A DNA stretch of 64,000 nt, taken from contig CAWDUC010000015.1 in NCBI GenBank assembly GCA_963805405.1, positions 56,763 through 120,762 of the forward strand. The letters run 5' to 3'. The translations under genes and the position numbers were made by a program. This DNA comes from JAEUMG01 sp963805405 (GTDB lineage: Bacteria; Pseudomonadota; Alphaproteobacteria; Rhizobiales; Aestuariivirgaceae). How positions within the stretch are numbered: position 1 is the stretch's first letter; the number at the start of each line of letters is the position of its first letter. Below, in pieces: positions 48,796-57,017 of this stretch. Under the pieces are notes generated by a model. It saw only the letters and a program-made list of their open reading frames with translations. It was not told where the DNA came from and searched no databases.

Positions 48796-50682
48796 TCAAG
48801 ATTGCGCGGCGTCTGACTCGCGCGCGGCGGGCGAGTTGGTCGCCAGGAGCAGAATGATAACGCCGAGCACCGCTGCCAGGACCGACCCCGTAAGCACGCC
48901 GATCTTGGCGACTGCCGCATCGGCCTCTAGCGGGAAGGCCTGGTCGGCGAGGAGAAGCGCCACGGTATCGCCGACACCGCAGAGTGCGGCAGCGCCCATA
49001 AAGCTCCGCCATGTGACCCCGGCCGGCGCGACGCCAACCCGGGCCTTGATCGCAATAAACGAAGCGAGCGCGATGCCGATCGGCTTGCCGATCACCAGAC
49101 CGAGGATAACGCCGGCGAGAATCCGGCCGGCCTCCAGCGAAGACAGATCGACGGAGAGGCTGACGCCCGTGGCAGTGAAGGCGAAGAGTGGAAGTATAAA
49201 ATAGGCGCTCCACGGCGACACCGTCCGCTCGACGCGATCGGCGGGCGATAGCAATCTTTCGCTGGCGGCCGAAAGATTTCGGCTCGCCCATTCCCAGATA
49301 GCCTCGCGTTCCGCTTCGGGCCGCTTGCGCCGGTCCGCATTCTCAAGCGCTTCAAGCGCAGTCGCGGCTTGCGCAAGCAGTGGCGAGACGGCGGGATCCG
49401 GTCTGTCGGGCAATAGTGCCGCCATGATGACGCCGGCCAACGCGCCGTGAATGCCCGCAAGATGCAGGCACACCCACAAAGCCACGCTTACCACGACATA
49501 GGGCCAGACGCTGTAGACCTTGGAGCGATTGAGCGCGAACAACGCCACGACACCGGCCACGCTTGCGATCAGCCAATCGAGCGCAAATCCATGCGAATAG
49601 AAAACGGCGAGCGTCAGGACCGACAGGACATCGTCGATGACGGCGAGCGCCGCGACGAAGACCCGCAAGCTTTGGGGGACCCTGGGACCCAATATCGCGA
49701 GGATGCCTAGCGTGAAGGCGATGTCGGTGGCGGTCGGAACCGACCAGCCGGCCGTAGCCGGCCCAGAATTGAGCGCAAGATAAATCGCCGCCGGAACGAT
49801 CACGCCGCCAAGTGCGCCGATTGCCGGAAGGAGTGCCGCGCGCCATTCGGCAAGCGCACCTTTCGTCATCTCGCGTCTGATCTCGAGCCCGACGAGCAGG
49901 AAGAAGATCGCAAGCAATCCCTCGGAGCACCATTCGGCAATGGTGAGCGACAGCACCGCATTGGGCGGCCCGAACGCGAATGAGGCGCCGATCAGCGAAA
50001 AATAATATGGCGCGAGCGACGTATTGGCACAGATCAGGGCGACGGCAGCGGCCACCAGCAGCGCGATGCCGCCCGAGGCCGGAAGGCTCGCAAAGGCGCG
50101 CGCGGATCGCTCTAGACGCTGCGCCACCGGGCGTTGCAGCGCCTCCAGCAGTGAATGAAAATCCCAGGCACCATCATAGCGGATTCCGTCAACGAAGATC
50201 GTTGGGGTTTCCGTGACGCCGTTAGCACGGCCCTGCGCCAAGTCTTCTTCGACATGGCTGCGCGTCTCGCTGCTGTCGACATCCTGGCGAAGGCGCGCCA
50301 TGTCGAGGCCCAGTGCTTCGGCGTGCGCGATGGCATCGCGCGGGGTTTGCGGCCGCTCCGCTTCGTAGAGCCAGTCATGCATGGGCCAGAAAAAGCCCTG
50401 CCTGCCTGCGGCCTCGGCAATGCGGGAAATCTCCTCTGCACCCGGATGAACGGTTTCATTGGGAAAATGCCGGAAGACATAGACGAAGCGGTCACCAAGC
50501 AAATTGCGCAAGCGCGCGAGGATCGGCCGCAGCTTGCGGCAATAAGGGCAGAGATAATCGCCATAGAGGACGACGGTGACGGCGTTGCGGATATTGGGAT
50601 CGCCGCGCACATGATCGCGTGCCACGTCGACAGGCGATTGTAGCCACATGCGTTGTGCGGTGGGGAGGGGTGCTTGGCTCAT
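48796..50682 (-). CDS. nhaA: Na+/H+ antiporter NhaA fused to an N-terminal DsbA-like thioredoxin domain
   Basis: 628 residues, intact. Residues ~15-200 form a thioredoxin/DsbA-like domain with the CPYC active site in YGDYLCPYCRKLRP and the cis-Pro region TPTIFVDG. Residues from ~215 form NhaA: EGLLAIFFLLVGLEIRREMTKGAL, SVPTATDIAFTLGILAILG, FVAALAVIDDVLSVLTLAVFYS (the Asp pair of the cation site), HLAGIHGALAGVI and GVGDTVALLLADQAF. It exports Na+ for protons. Such fusions are known in several Actinobacteria and Rhizobiales. The ATG at 50682 is chosen; a longer TTG start is possible. Confidence 0.9.
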   Translation of the reverse strand: MSQAPLPTAQRMWLQSPVDVARDHVRGDPNIRNAVTVVLYGDYLCPYCRKLRPILARLRNLLGDRFVYVFRHFPNETVHPGAEEISRIAEAAGRQGFFWPMHDWLYEAERPQTPRDAIAHAEALGLDMARLRQDVDSSETRSHVEEDLAQGRANGVTETPTIFVDGIRYDGAWDFHSLLEALQRPVAQRLERSARAFASLPASGGIALLVAAAVALICANTSLAPYYFSLIGASFAFGPPNAVLSLTIAEWCSEGLLAIFFLLVGLEIRREMTKGALAEWRAALLPAIGALGGVIVPAAIYLALNSGPATAGWSVPTATDIAFTLGILAILGPRVPQSLRVFVAALAVIDDVLSVLTLAVFYSHGFALDWLIASVAGVVALFALNRSKVYSVWPYVVVSVALWVCLHLAGIHGALAGVIMAALLPDRPDPAVSPLLAQAATALEALENADRRKRPEAEREAIWEWASRNLSAASERLLSPADRVERTVSPWSAYFILPLFAFTATGVSLSVDLSSLEAGRILAGVILGLVIGKPIGIALASFIAIKARVGVAPAGVTWRSFMGAAALCGVGDTVALLLADQAFPLEADAAVAKIGVLTGSVLAAVLGVIILLLATNSPAARESDAAQS

Positions 50683-50798
50683 TGCGTCCAAATCATAGCG
50701 CGTCCACCAGCCGCGAGCCTAGCCACGGCCTTGCGGGGCGACAAAATACGCAACCAAAGGCATGACATGCCTGGGTGCGGCTCTCGTGCCCCGGCCCG

Positions 50799-51362
50799 CT
50801 AGACCGTAGGTGTGGCGGAGGCTGGCCCGTGTAAGCTCGCGGCCTTGAGCGTCAAGCCGCTGAGGTCGAGTTGGATCCGTCGCGCATTGGCCTCGGCATC
50901 CCGGATGGCTTCCTGCTCGCTCACCGTCCGGCCCCCTGTGAACGCCTTGACGATGTGCTTGTAGCGAACCGTGCCAGTGACGGAATTGTGATAGGCGAGA
51001 ACGCGCATGTCCGCTTGCATATCAAAGCCGCCTGCCGGTGCAGGCGCCATTTGGAACTGAGTGACAAGTGCCCGCGCACCGCAATTCTGCGCGATGAACT
51101 CACCTTTGATCTCCGTGACATTCGTGGCGATGAACTGGGAAGGGCTGAAAAGGGGAGCCACGGAGAGGTCGGTTTCGACACCGTTGCTAATGTAACTCCT
51201 GAAGAATGCCGCCGCGCGGAAGATCGGATCGCTGGGCGGGTGTTCGGTGAAATCCGATCGCGCAGCAAGCACGAACTGCATCAGAACCGAGCGTGGCGGA
51301 TGCGTATAGTGAACGGTCGCAGTATGGCCCCAGGCATGGATTTCATCGGCAAAATAGATCAT
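50799..51362 (-). CDS. Hypothetical protein
   Basis: 187 residues from the ATG at 51362 (GGAG upstream). The start IYFADEIHAWGHTATVHYTHPPRSVL and the segment SYISNGVETDLSVAPLFSPSQFIATNVTEIKGEFIAQNCGARALVTQFQMAPAPAGGF have a regular fold-like pattern but no family was recognised. A much longer open frame on this strand continues to 52775, but that extension lies opposite the msrBA genes and is not a gene. It is divergent from msrB. Confidence 0.55.
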   Translation of the reverse strand: MIYFADEIHAWGHTATVHYTHPPRSVLMQFVLAARSDFTEHPPSDPIFRAAAFFRSYISNGVETDLSVAPLFSPSQFIATNVTEIKGEFIAQNCGARALVTQFQMAPAPAGGFDMQADMRVLAYHNSVTGTVRYKHIVKAFTGGRTVSEQEAIRDAEANARRIQLDLSGLTLKAASLHGPASATPTV

Positions 51363-51608
51363 CTGCCACTCCCATTGCTCATGCCCGCCCCGCCTGAGCT
51401 TCGTTGAGCCTTCACCACCTGTCAACACGGGCGATAACAATTGATAAAATGCAAGTGATCGGCGCGAAAATCCGTGTACTGAATGGCCCTCAACCAAGCA
51501 AGCGCTGGTGACTGGATCAGCGGGATGTGATTGGCGCCTACCCTTGCATTGGCCTTGGCTCCGGACCATATCGGGAAGCGAAAAGAAGAAGAACCAAAGG
51601 AGAGGCGG

Positions 51609-52055
51609 ATGCAGGAATACAAGAAGACGGCCGAGGCTGTCGCGGCCCTGACCCCCGAACAATATTATGTGACGCAGCAGGCCGGTACGGAGCGCCCCGG
51701 GACCGGCGCGCTGCTCAATAACAAGAAGTCGGGGATTTATGTCGATATCGTCTCGGGCGAGCCGCTTTTTGCCTCGTCCGACAAATACGAGTCGCATTGC
51801 GGCTGGCCGAGTTTTACCAAGCCGATCGAGCACGCCAATGTCAAAGAGCTGAGCGACTCGACCCACGGCATGGTCAGGACCGAAGTTCGCTCGAAATTCG
51901 GCGACAGCCACCTGGGGCATGTATTCCCGGACGGTCCGCGCGACCGCGGCGGCTTGCGCTATTGCATCAATTCGGCTTCGCTCCGTTTCGTGCCGCGCGA
52001 CCGCATGGAAGCGGAGGGGTACGGAGCCTATCTCGATCAAGTGGAGGACATCTGA
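51609..52055 (+). CDS. msrB: Peptide-methionine (R)-S-oxide reductase, zinc-less type
   Basis: 148 residues. KYESHCGWPSFTKPI and the catalytic RYCINSASLRFVP identify MsrB, which reduces R-sulfoxides of methionine in proteins. The two Cys-x2-Cys zinc pairs of classical MsrB are absent (IVSGEPLFASS where CxxC would be), as in the zinc-free form whose resolving Cys sits in SHCGWPSF. The ATG at 51609 follows GGAG-like GAGAGGCGG. Its stop overlaps the msrA start. Confidence 0.93.
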   Translation: MQEYKKTAEAVAALTPEQYYVTQQAGTERPGTGALLNNKKSGIYVDIVSGEPLFASSDKYESHCGWPSFTKPIEHANVKELSDSTHGMVRTEVRSKFGDSHLGHVFPDGPRDRGGLRYCINSASLRFVPRDRMEAEGYGAYLDQVEDI

Positions 52056-52583
52056 TGGCACGCGAAACGTGCAATTCTCGCCGGCGGCTGCTTCTGGGGC
52101 ATGCAGGATCTGATCCGGCGCCATGACGGCGTCATCGCCACCCGCGTCGGCTATTCCGGCGGCGATGTGCCGAACGCGACCTATCGCAATCACGGCACCC
52201 ATGCCGAAGCGATCGAGATCATCTTCGATCCCGCCAAGATCAGCTATCGCCAGCTTCTGGAAATCTTCTTTCAGATTCATGATCCTTCGACGCTCAATCG
52301 CCAGGGCAATGATCGTGGATTGGGCTATCGCTCGGCGATCTACTACACGACGCCGGAACAGAAACGCGTCGCCGAAGACACGATCGCCGACGTCAACGCG
52401 TCGGGTCTTTGGCCGGGCAAGGTGGTAACCGAAGTGGCGCCGGCTGGACCCTTCTGGCAGGCGGAGCCCGAGCATCAGGATTATCTCGAGCGCTATCCCA
52501 ACGGCTATACCTGCCACTTCATCCGGCCGGACTGGAAATTGCCGAAGCGCGAAGCGCAGCCCGCGTCGGACCGCGCCGCTTAA
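52055..52583 (+). CDS. msrA: Peptide-methionine (S)-S-oxide reductase, one frameshift
   Basis: Reduces S-sulfoxides of methionine. The catalytic GGCFWGMQDLI is read in one frame after a shift near 52068 from the ATG (52055) overlapping the msrB stop (TGATG). Further motifs: HDGVIATRVGYSGGDVPNATYRNHGTHAEAIEI, FFQIHDPSTLNRQGNDRGLGYRSAIYY and FWQAEPEHQDYLERYPNGYTCHFIRP. Together with msrB it forms a repair pair for both stereoisomers. Confidence 0.92.
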
Positions 52584-52752
52584 GAGGCCGGACGCCACCG
52601 CAGTGCGAACATGAGCGGGCCGGGGATCGGACCCCCCGGCCCGTCTCTCGGTCGTGGAGCGCCCGTCCTCAATTGCTCGGCCATCCCTGTTGGAATTCGC
52701 TTGGGCATCGTCATAGGATTGGCGGAGCATCGAGCAGGATTCCCAGAGCCCC

Positions 52753-54723
52753 GTGACAAACCGTACCGAATTCATCGACCGGCCGCTCGCATTGCGGTCG
52801 AAGAAACTGCGCTGCCGCGTCTATCTGCCGGCGCACCAGCCCGGGCTTGCCGATGGCGGCATGCCGGGCGAGCGCTATATCGAGTATCACCGCCAGCGCG
52901 CCCGCGCAGGCCTCGGCATGCAGATCACTGGCGCGACGCCGGTTCTCGCCTCGGAAGTCTGGGCGAACGGCCTGACGCTCATGAATGTCGATGATCGCAT
53001 CATTCCGGGCTACCAGCGCCTTTCTGCCGCCGTGCATGAAGAGGGCGGCCTGATGCTGGCGCAGCTTGCCCATGTCGGCGCCATGGAAACCGCCGGCGAT
53101 CACATTGTCAGTGCCTCGTGGATTACGTCCGAACTCACCCAGCGCACCTCGCGCATGGCGAGCCTCGATGAACTGGCGGAGATCGTCGAACTTTATCGCA
53201 TTTGTGCCGCGCGCTGCCGGGCCGGCGGCCTCGATGGTGTCGAGATCAGCATGGCGCATGGCATGCTGCTCGCGAGCTTCATCTCGCCCGCCATGAATGC
53301 GCGCGACGATGGACTTGGCGGCGATGCCGAAGGCCGCACGCGCTTTCCGCGCCAGGTCCTGCGCGCCGTGCGGGAGGCTTGTGGCGACGACATGATCATC
53401 GGCGTGCGCATGCCGGGCGACGAACTCATCCCCGATGGGATCAAGGCGGAAGACGCCGCTGAGATTGCGCGCATCATAGCCGCGACCGGCGATGCCGATT
53501 ACTTGAGCGTCACGGCGGGCAACAATGTGCGGAAAATGGCGCGCGTCGATCATTGGCCGCCGACGCCGGCACCCTTCGGTGCGTTCAGGCACCTGTCGCG
53601 TGCGGTCAAGGAAGCTGTCGACATGCCGGTAGCGACGGTCGGGCGCATCACCACGATCGAACTCGCCGAAGCGATTCTGCGCGACGGCGATGCCGATCTT
53701 GTCGGCATGGTGCGCGCCAACATTGCCGATCCGCAGATACTGCCCAAATCGCGCAAAGGCGAGAGCAAGGAAGTGCGCCCTTGCGTTGGCGCCAATGTCT
53801 GCATCAATCGCCTGCTCGATCACAAGACGCTGGGCTGCATGGTGAACCCGGAGATCGGGCGTAACTTGCCGCGGCTCGAAACGCCGGTCGGCAACGGCAC
53901 ATTGGCGGTGGTCGTCGGCGCCGGGCCGGCCGGACTTGAAGCGGCGCGACGCCTCGCCATTCGTGGATTCGCGGTCGAGATTTTCGAGCGCGATGCGATT
54001 GCCGGGGGCCAGATGCGCAAATGGTCCGACACGCCGTCGCGGCGCGAATTCTTTCGGGCCATCAAATGGTGGGATGCGGAACTCGACCGGCTCGGCGTCG
54101 CCCGTCATTTCGGCGAGGAAGCGCGCGCCGAGGGTCTCATCAGATTGAAGCCCGGCCTTGCCGTCATCGCGACGGGCTCCACGCCGATGGAGGCGCGTGT
54201 TCCCCAAACCGGCGGCCTGCTTGCGCAGGTCTCGCCCTATGCCGCGCTCGATCTTCCAGGCGGCGATCACATATCTCGTTCGCGATGAAATGGGACGCCT
54301 TGGCGCCATGCTCATCGCCGAACAGCTCAAACAGCGTTGGAAGCGCGTGACGCTCGTGACGTCTCTCATGTTTCCGGGCGAGGGAGACGGCATCACGACG
54401 AGCTATACATTGCTGCGGGCACTTGCCGACGCCGGCGTCACGATCATCGATCGTGCCAAGCCATCGCGCGTCGAAGGCCATCGCGTTCATCTCGATGGCG
54501 TGTTCGGCGAAGCGCGCGGCAGCGTTGACGGCGTGGAAGCCATTGCCACGCTCGTCGGATCGATCAGCGAGACAGCGCTTGTTTGACCGCTCAGCAAGGC
54601 GGGCGTTCCACATATGTGATCGGCGATGCGAAACTGCCCCGCGAAGTTGCGGACGCGGTCGAAGATGCAGCGACCACGGTGTGGTCATTGGGCTCCGAAA
54701 ACCAAAGGGCGCGCGTCGCCTGA
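52753..54723 (+). CDS. NADH:flavin oxidoreductase of the dienoyl-CoA/trimethylamine dehydrogenase family, two frameshifts
   Basis: Multidomain flavoenzyme of about 655 residues from a GTG start. An FMN-binding old-yellow-enzyme barrel (GMQITGATPVL, MLAQLAHVGAMETAG, RPCVGANVCINRLLDHKTLGCMVNPEIGR with the [4Fe-4S] cysteines CVGANVC…C) is followed by a C-terminal FAD Rossmann domain (LAVVVGAGPAGLEAARRLAIRGFAVEIFER) and NAD-linked part (EMGRLGAMLIAEQLKQRWKRVTLVT, HMVIGDAKLPREVADAVEDA-like end). Frame changes near 54280 and 54590 are needed. Members reduce dienoyl-CoAs or oxidise amines; the substrate is not evident. Confidence 0.85.
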
Positions 54724-54781
54724 ATTTCACAAAGGAACATGACGGGCTGGTTGGCGTTTCGCTCGAAATAGGAGCATCACC

Positions 54782-54970
54782 ATGGCCGCCCCCAAGCCTC
54801 CCTTGCGCCCCGCGACACCGATCGATGTCGAACTTGCCAAGCCGCATCCCGATGAAATGACCAAACTCGAGCGAAAGCGCGAAGAGGCCGAGCGTGACAT
54901 CGAGAGCGACGAGCACGATCGCCTCACCGGCAAAAAGCGTGAGGAGTCGGCCGAGGTTTCGAGTGACTGA
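54782..54970 (+). CDS. Small hypothetical charged protein
   Basis: 62 residues, very rich in Asp, Glu, Lys and Arg: KPHPDEMTKLERKREEAERDIESDEHDRLTGKKREESAEVSS. Probably a short coiled coil or disordered peptide. It begins with GCCATCACC-ATG context just before the ATG; stop overlaps the next gene. No family recognised. Confidence 0.4.
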   Translation: MAAPKPPLRPATPIDVELAKPHPDEMTKLERKREEAERDIESDEHDRLTGKKREESAEVSSD

Positions 54971-55169
54971 GGCCGAGGAACGCCGCGCTGCCAAAGTCCT
55001 CGCCCACGCCAAACATCTGTTTCGCGACGACAATCCCGGCAGCGACTGGCCGAGGGCGAGCGACCTTGCCCAGGACGACCAGCTCATGCGTGTGCAATCG
55101 CGCTATTTGCAGAGGGCCGAGCAGGATCTGCTCAAGGCCGGCGCGATCGAGAGCGTCGATCAGAGCTAG
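54963..55169 (+). CDS. Small hypothetical protein
   Basis: 68 residues from a GTG overlapping the preceding small gene: VTEAEERRAAKVLAHAKHLFRDDNPGSDWPRASDLAQDDQLMRVQSRYLQRAEQDLLKAGAIESVDQS-like sequence, predicted all-helical. Coupled overlap with 54782-54970 suggests one transcript. No family recognised; converges with the beta-lactamase-like gene at the stops. Confidence 0.4.
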   Translation: MTEAEERRAAKVLAHAKHLFRDDNPGSDWPRASDLAQDDQLMRVQSRYLQRAEQDLLKAGAIESVDQS

Positions 55170-56221
55170 GCGCGCAGAAGGCTGGCGGCGATGATCTCGC
55201 GCCAGATGCGCATCGGTGTGACCCATGAATCCATCTGATTGTAGTTGCCTGAAGTGATGACGCAGGCGAGATCGGCCTCCGGGCAAAGCCACAGTCTTTG
55301 CCCGCCATTGCCGAAGCCGCCGGCCCAGGCGAGCGGGCGTCCGAAGGCGGGCGAGGCGACCTGGCCGAGGAACCACAGATAACCATAGTCAAGCCCATCG
55401 CCGGTTTCGGCAGCGGGCGACAATGACGTGGCGATCCAGCTCTCCGAGACGATGCGCTTGCCGCGGTAAAGGCCTTTGCCCAGGACCATGCGGCCGATCT
55501 TGAGAAGGTCGCGCGGTTTGAGGCGCACGCCGGACGCCGCAGACGCGGTTCCATCCCGCCCGCGCGCCCAGTCAAACCCGGTGATGCCAAGCGGTGTGAA
55601 GAGCGCGTCTTGCGCGAATTCGGGAAGTGTCTTCCCGGTGCCCTTAGCGATAATACCGCCGATCAATGCGACCGCTCCGCCGGAATAGTTCCAGTGGGTA
55701 CCGGGTGCCGCGATCAGCGGCCGGTCGAGTGCGTAGCGATAGCGGTCGGGCGCGTTCTCCATGGCGATCTCGCTATTGGCGGGATCGGAATAGGGCCGCT
55801 GCTCGTCCCATTCGAGGCCGAGCGTCATGCTGAGTGCCTGCGCAATCGTCAGCTGCGTACGCGCCGGCTCCGAGGCGAGATCGGCATATTCGGGAAACTG
55901 CGTCAGCAGCGGCGCCGAAGGCGCGGGAACATGCCCGTGGTCGAGTGCGATGCCGTAAAGCAGGCTGACGATGCTTTTCGTGACCGAGCGCAGATCGTGC
56001 AATGTCGATCGGGTAAATGCGACATGGCCGAGCGGGCGGCCCCAGGCCTCATCCGCACCCTCATAATAGCGCTCGAGCACGATGACGTCCCCGCGGGCGA
56101 CCACGATGCCGTGCAGGCCGCGCAAAAGGCCGGAACGGATGCCGGCGGCCAGCCTGGCGCCAAGGTCCGGCGCGAAGCCCACGGTCTCCGGCCTGGCGGT
56201 GGTCCAGTCAGGCTTGCTCAT
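55166..56221 (-). CDS. Class C beta-lactamase-family serine hydrolase
   Basis: 351 residues. The SxxK motif is SVTKS in LHDLRSVTKSIVSLLYG, the YxN-like motif is YSGG in THWNYSGGAVALIGG, and the third box region is GFGNGGQRLWLCPEADL. The fold covers esterases, D-aminopeptidases and PBP4-like proteins; true beta-lactamase activity is unlikely without a signal peptide. A small conserved-looking gene sits 5 bases upstream. Confidence 0.83.
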   Translation of the reverse strand: MSKPDWTTARPETVGFAPDLGARLAAGIRSGLLRGLHGIVVARGDVIVLERYYEGADEAWGRPLGHVAFTRSTLHDLRSVTKSIVSLLYGIALDHGHVPAPSAPLLTQFPEYADLASEPARTQLTIAQALSMTLGLEWDEQRPYSDPANSEIAMENAPDRYRYALDRPLIAAPGTHWNYSGGAVALIGGIIAKGTGKTLPEFAQDALFTPLGITGFDWARGRDGTASAASGVRLKPRDLLKIGRMVLGKGLYRGKRIVSESWIATSLSPAAETGDGLDYGYLWFLGQVASPAFGRPLAWAGGFGNGGQRLWLCPEADLACVITSGNYNQMDSWVTPMRIWREIIAASLLRA

Positions 56222-56226
56222 GGGAT

Positions 56227-56385
56227 CTACTCCAGCCTATCGGTGAGTATCCGCAATTGGGCGATGCCGTCTTCGATGTGCCCGATGGCGCGTTCGCAAT
56301 CTTCCTTCTCGCATGCCGTCCTGGCATAGTCGAAATAGGCGCCGATGATACGACGGATTTCAGCGACGATCGCGGGGTTCTCCAT
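56227..56385 (-). CDS. Small protein upstream of a serine hydrolase (53 codons)
   Basis: A short open frame that is too short for many annotation pipelines but has an excellent AAAGGAGC site before the ATG at 56385: MENPAIVAEIRRIIGAYFDYARTA… ending LRILTDRLE. Cysteines are present in TACEKEDCERA. It lies 5 bases upstream of the serine hydrolase gene, so a translationally linked pair is likely. No family recognised. Confidence 0.55.
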   Translation of the reverse strand: MENPAIVAEIRRIIGAYFDYARTACEKEDCERAIGHIEDGIAQLRILTDRLE

Positions 56386-56476
56386 GCTCGAAGCTCCTTT
56401 CTTGCTCGGTCAGTTGTTTGCAGCGTGAAACTCTCGGCGTCTATAATCGATCTATCCGATTGTTGGGAGGACTCGA

Positions 56477-56938
56477 ATGCCATCTCGAATTCGGCCGGTC
56501 TTCGCGGCCATGTTCGCCGCGCTTACGTGGTTGTTATCGCCGCAAGTCAATGCCGAGGCCGATCCCGAGCAACAAATCCGTGCCGCGCTTGAGCAATGGC
56601 GGCAGGATTTCAATGACCGGAAGCCTGACAAGATCTGCGATCTCTTCGCAACCGACCTGCTTTACGATTTCAAGGGCCTGCCTGAACAGAATTACACGCT
56701 GCTCTGCGACCGGCTGCACAAGGCGCTGGCCGTTGAAACGCCGAACATCACCTACGGCCTGCGGATCAAGGAAGTGCTCGTATCGGGCGACCTCGCGGTC
56801 GTGCGTCTCACCTGGATTTCCACCGTGACGGCGGCAAATGGCACGAGCGAAACCGACGACGAGCAGGGCCTCGATGTCTTCGCCAGGCAGCCCGGAGGAG
56901 GCTGGAAGATCATCCGCTATATCGCCTATCCGGAGTGA
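56477..56938 (+). CDS. Exported SnoaL/DUF4440-like (NTF2-fold) protein
   Basis: 153 residues with a signal peptide (RPVFAAMFAALTWLLSPQVNA) and a compact core: IRAALEQWRQDFNDRKPDKICDLFATDLLYDF, YGLRIKEVLVSGDLAVVRLTWISTVT, DVFARQPGGGWKIIRYIA, the DUF4440/SnoaL-like pattern. Such NTF2 folds bind small ligands; a periplasmic ligand carrier or isomerase is possible. GGGAGG precedes the ATG (56477). Divergent from the small gene at 56385. Confidence 0.75.
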   Translation: MPSRIRPVFAAMFAALTWLLSPQVNAEADPEQQIRAALEQWRQDFNDRKPDKICDLFATDLLYDFKGLPEQNYTLLCDRLHKALAVETPNITYGLRIKEVLVSGDLAVVRLTWISTVTAANGTSETDDEQGLDVFARQPGGGWKIIRYIAYPE

Positions 56939-57017
56939 CTAACTGCCAAGGCAAAATTATGGGCTTTTGGCTCGGCGATAAGGGTATAAGGCCCGCTTTG
57001 GACGAGGGACGCGGATC

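Noticed and set aside
50799..52775. Long 658-codon open frame on the minus strand opposite msrB and msrA
   Set aside because: Only the part up to 51362 reads like protein. The rest lies antisense to well-supported methionine sulfoxide reductase genes and has the low-complexity composition of a shadow frame.
52711..54396. 561-codon open frame on the minus strand opposite the flavin oxidoreductase
   Set aside because: It is antisense to clear FMN/FAD motifs, is rich in Arg/His/Asp repeats typical of complement-strand shadows, and has no ribosome site.
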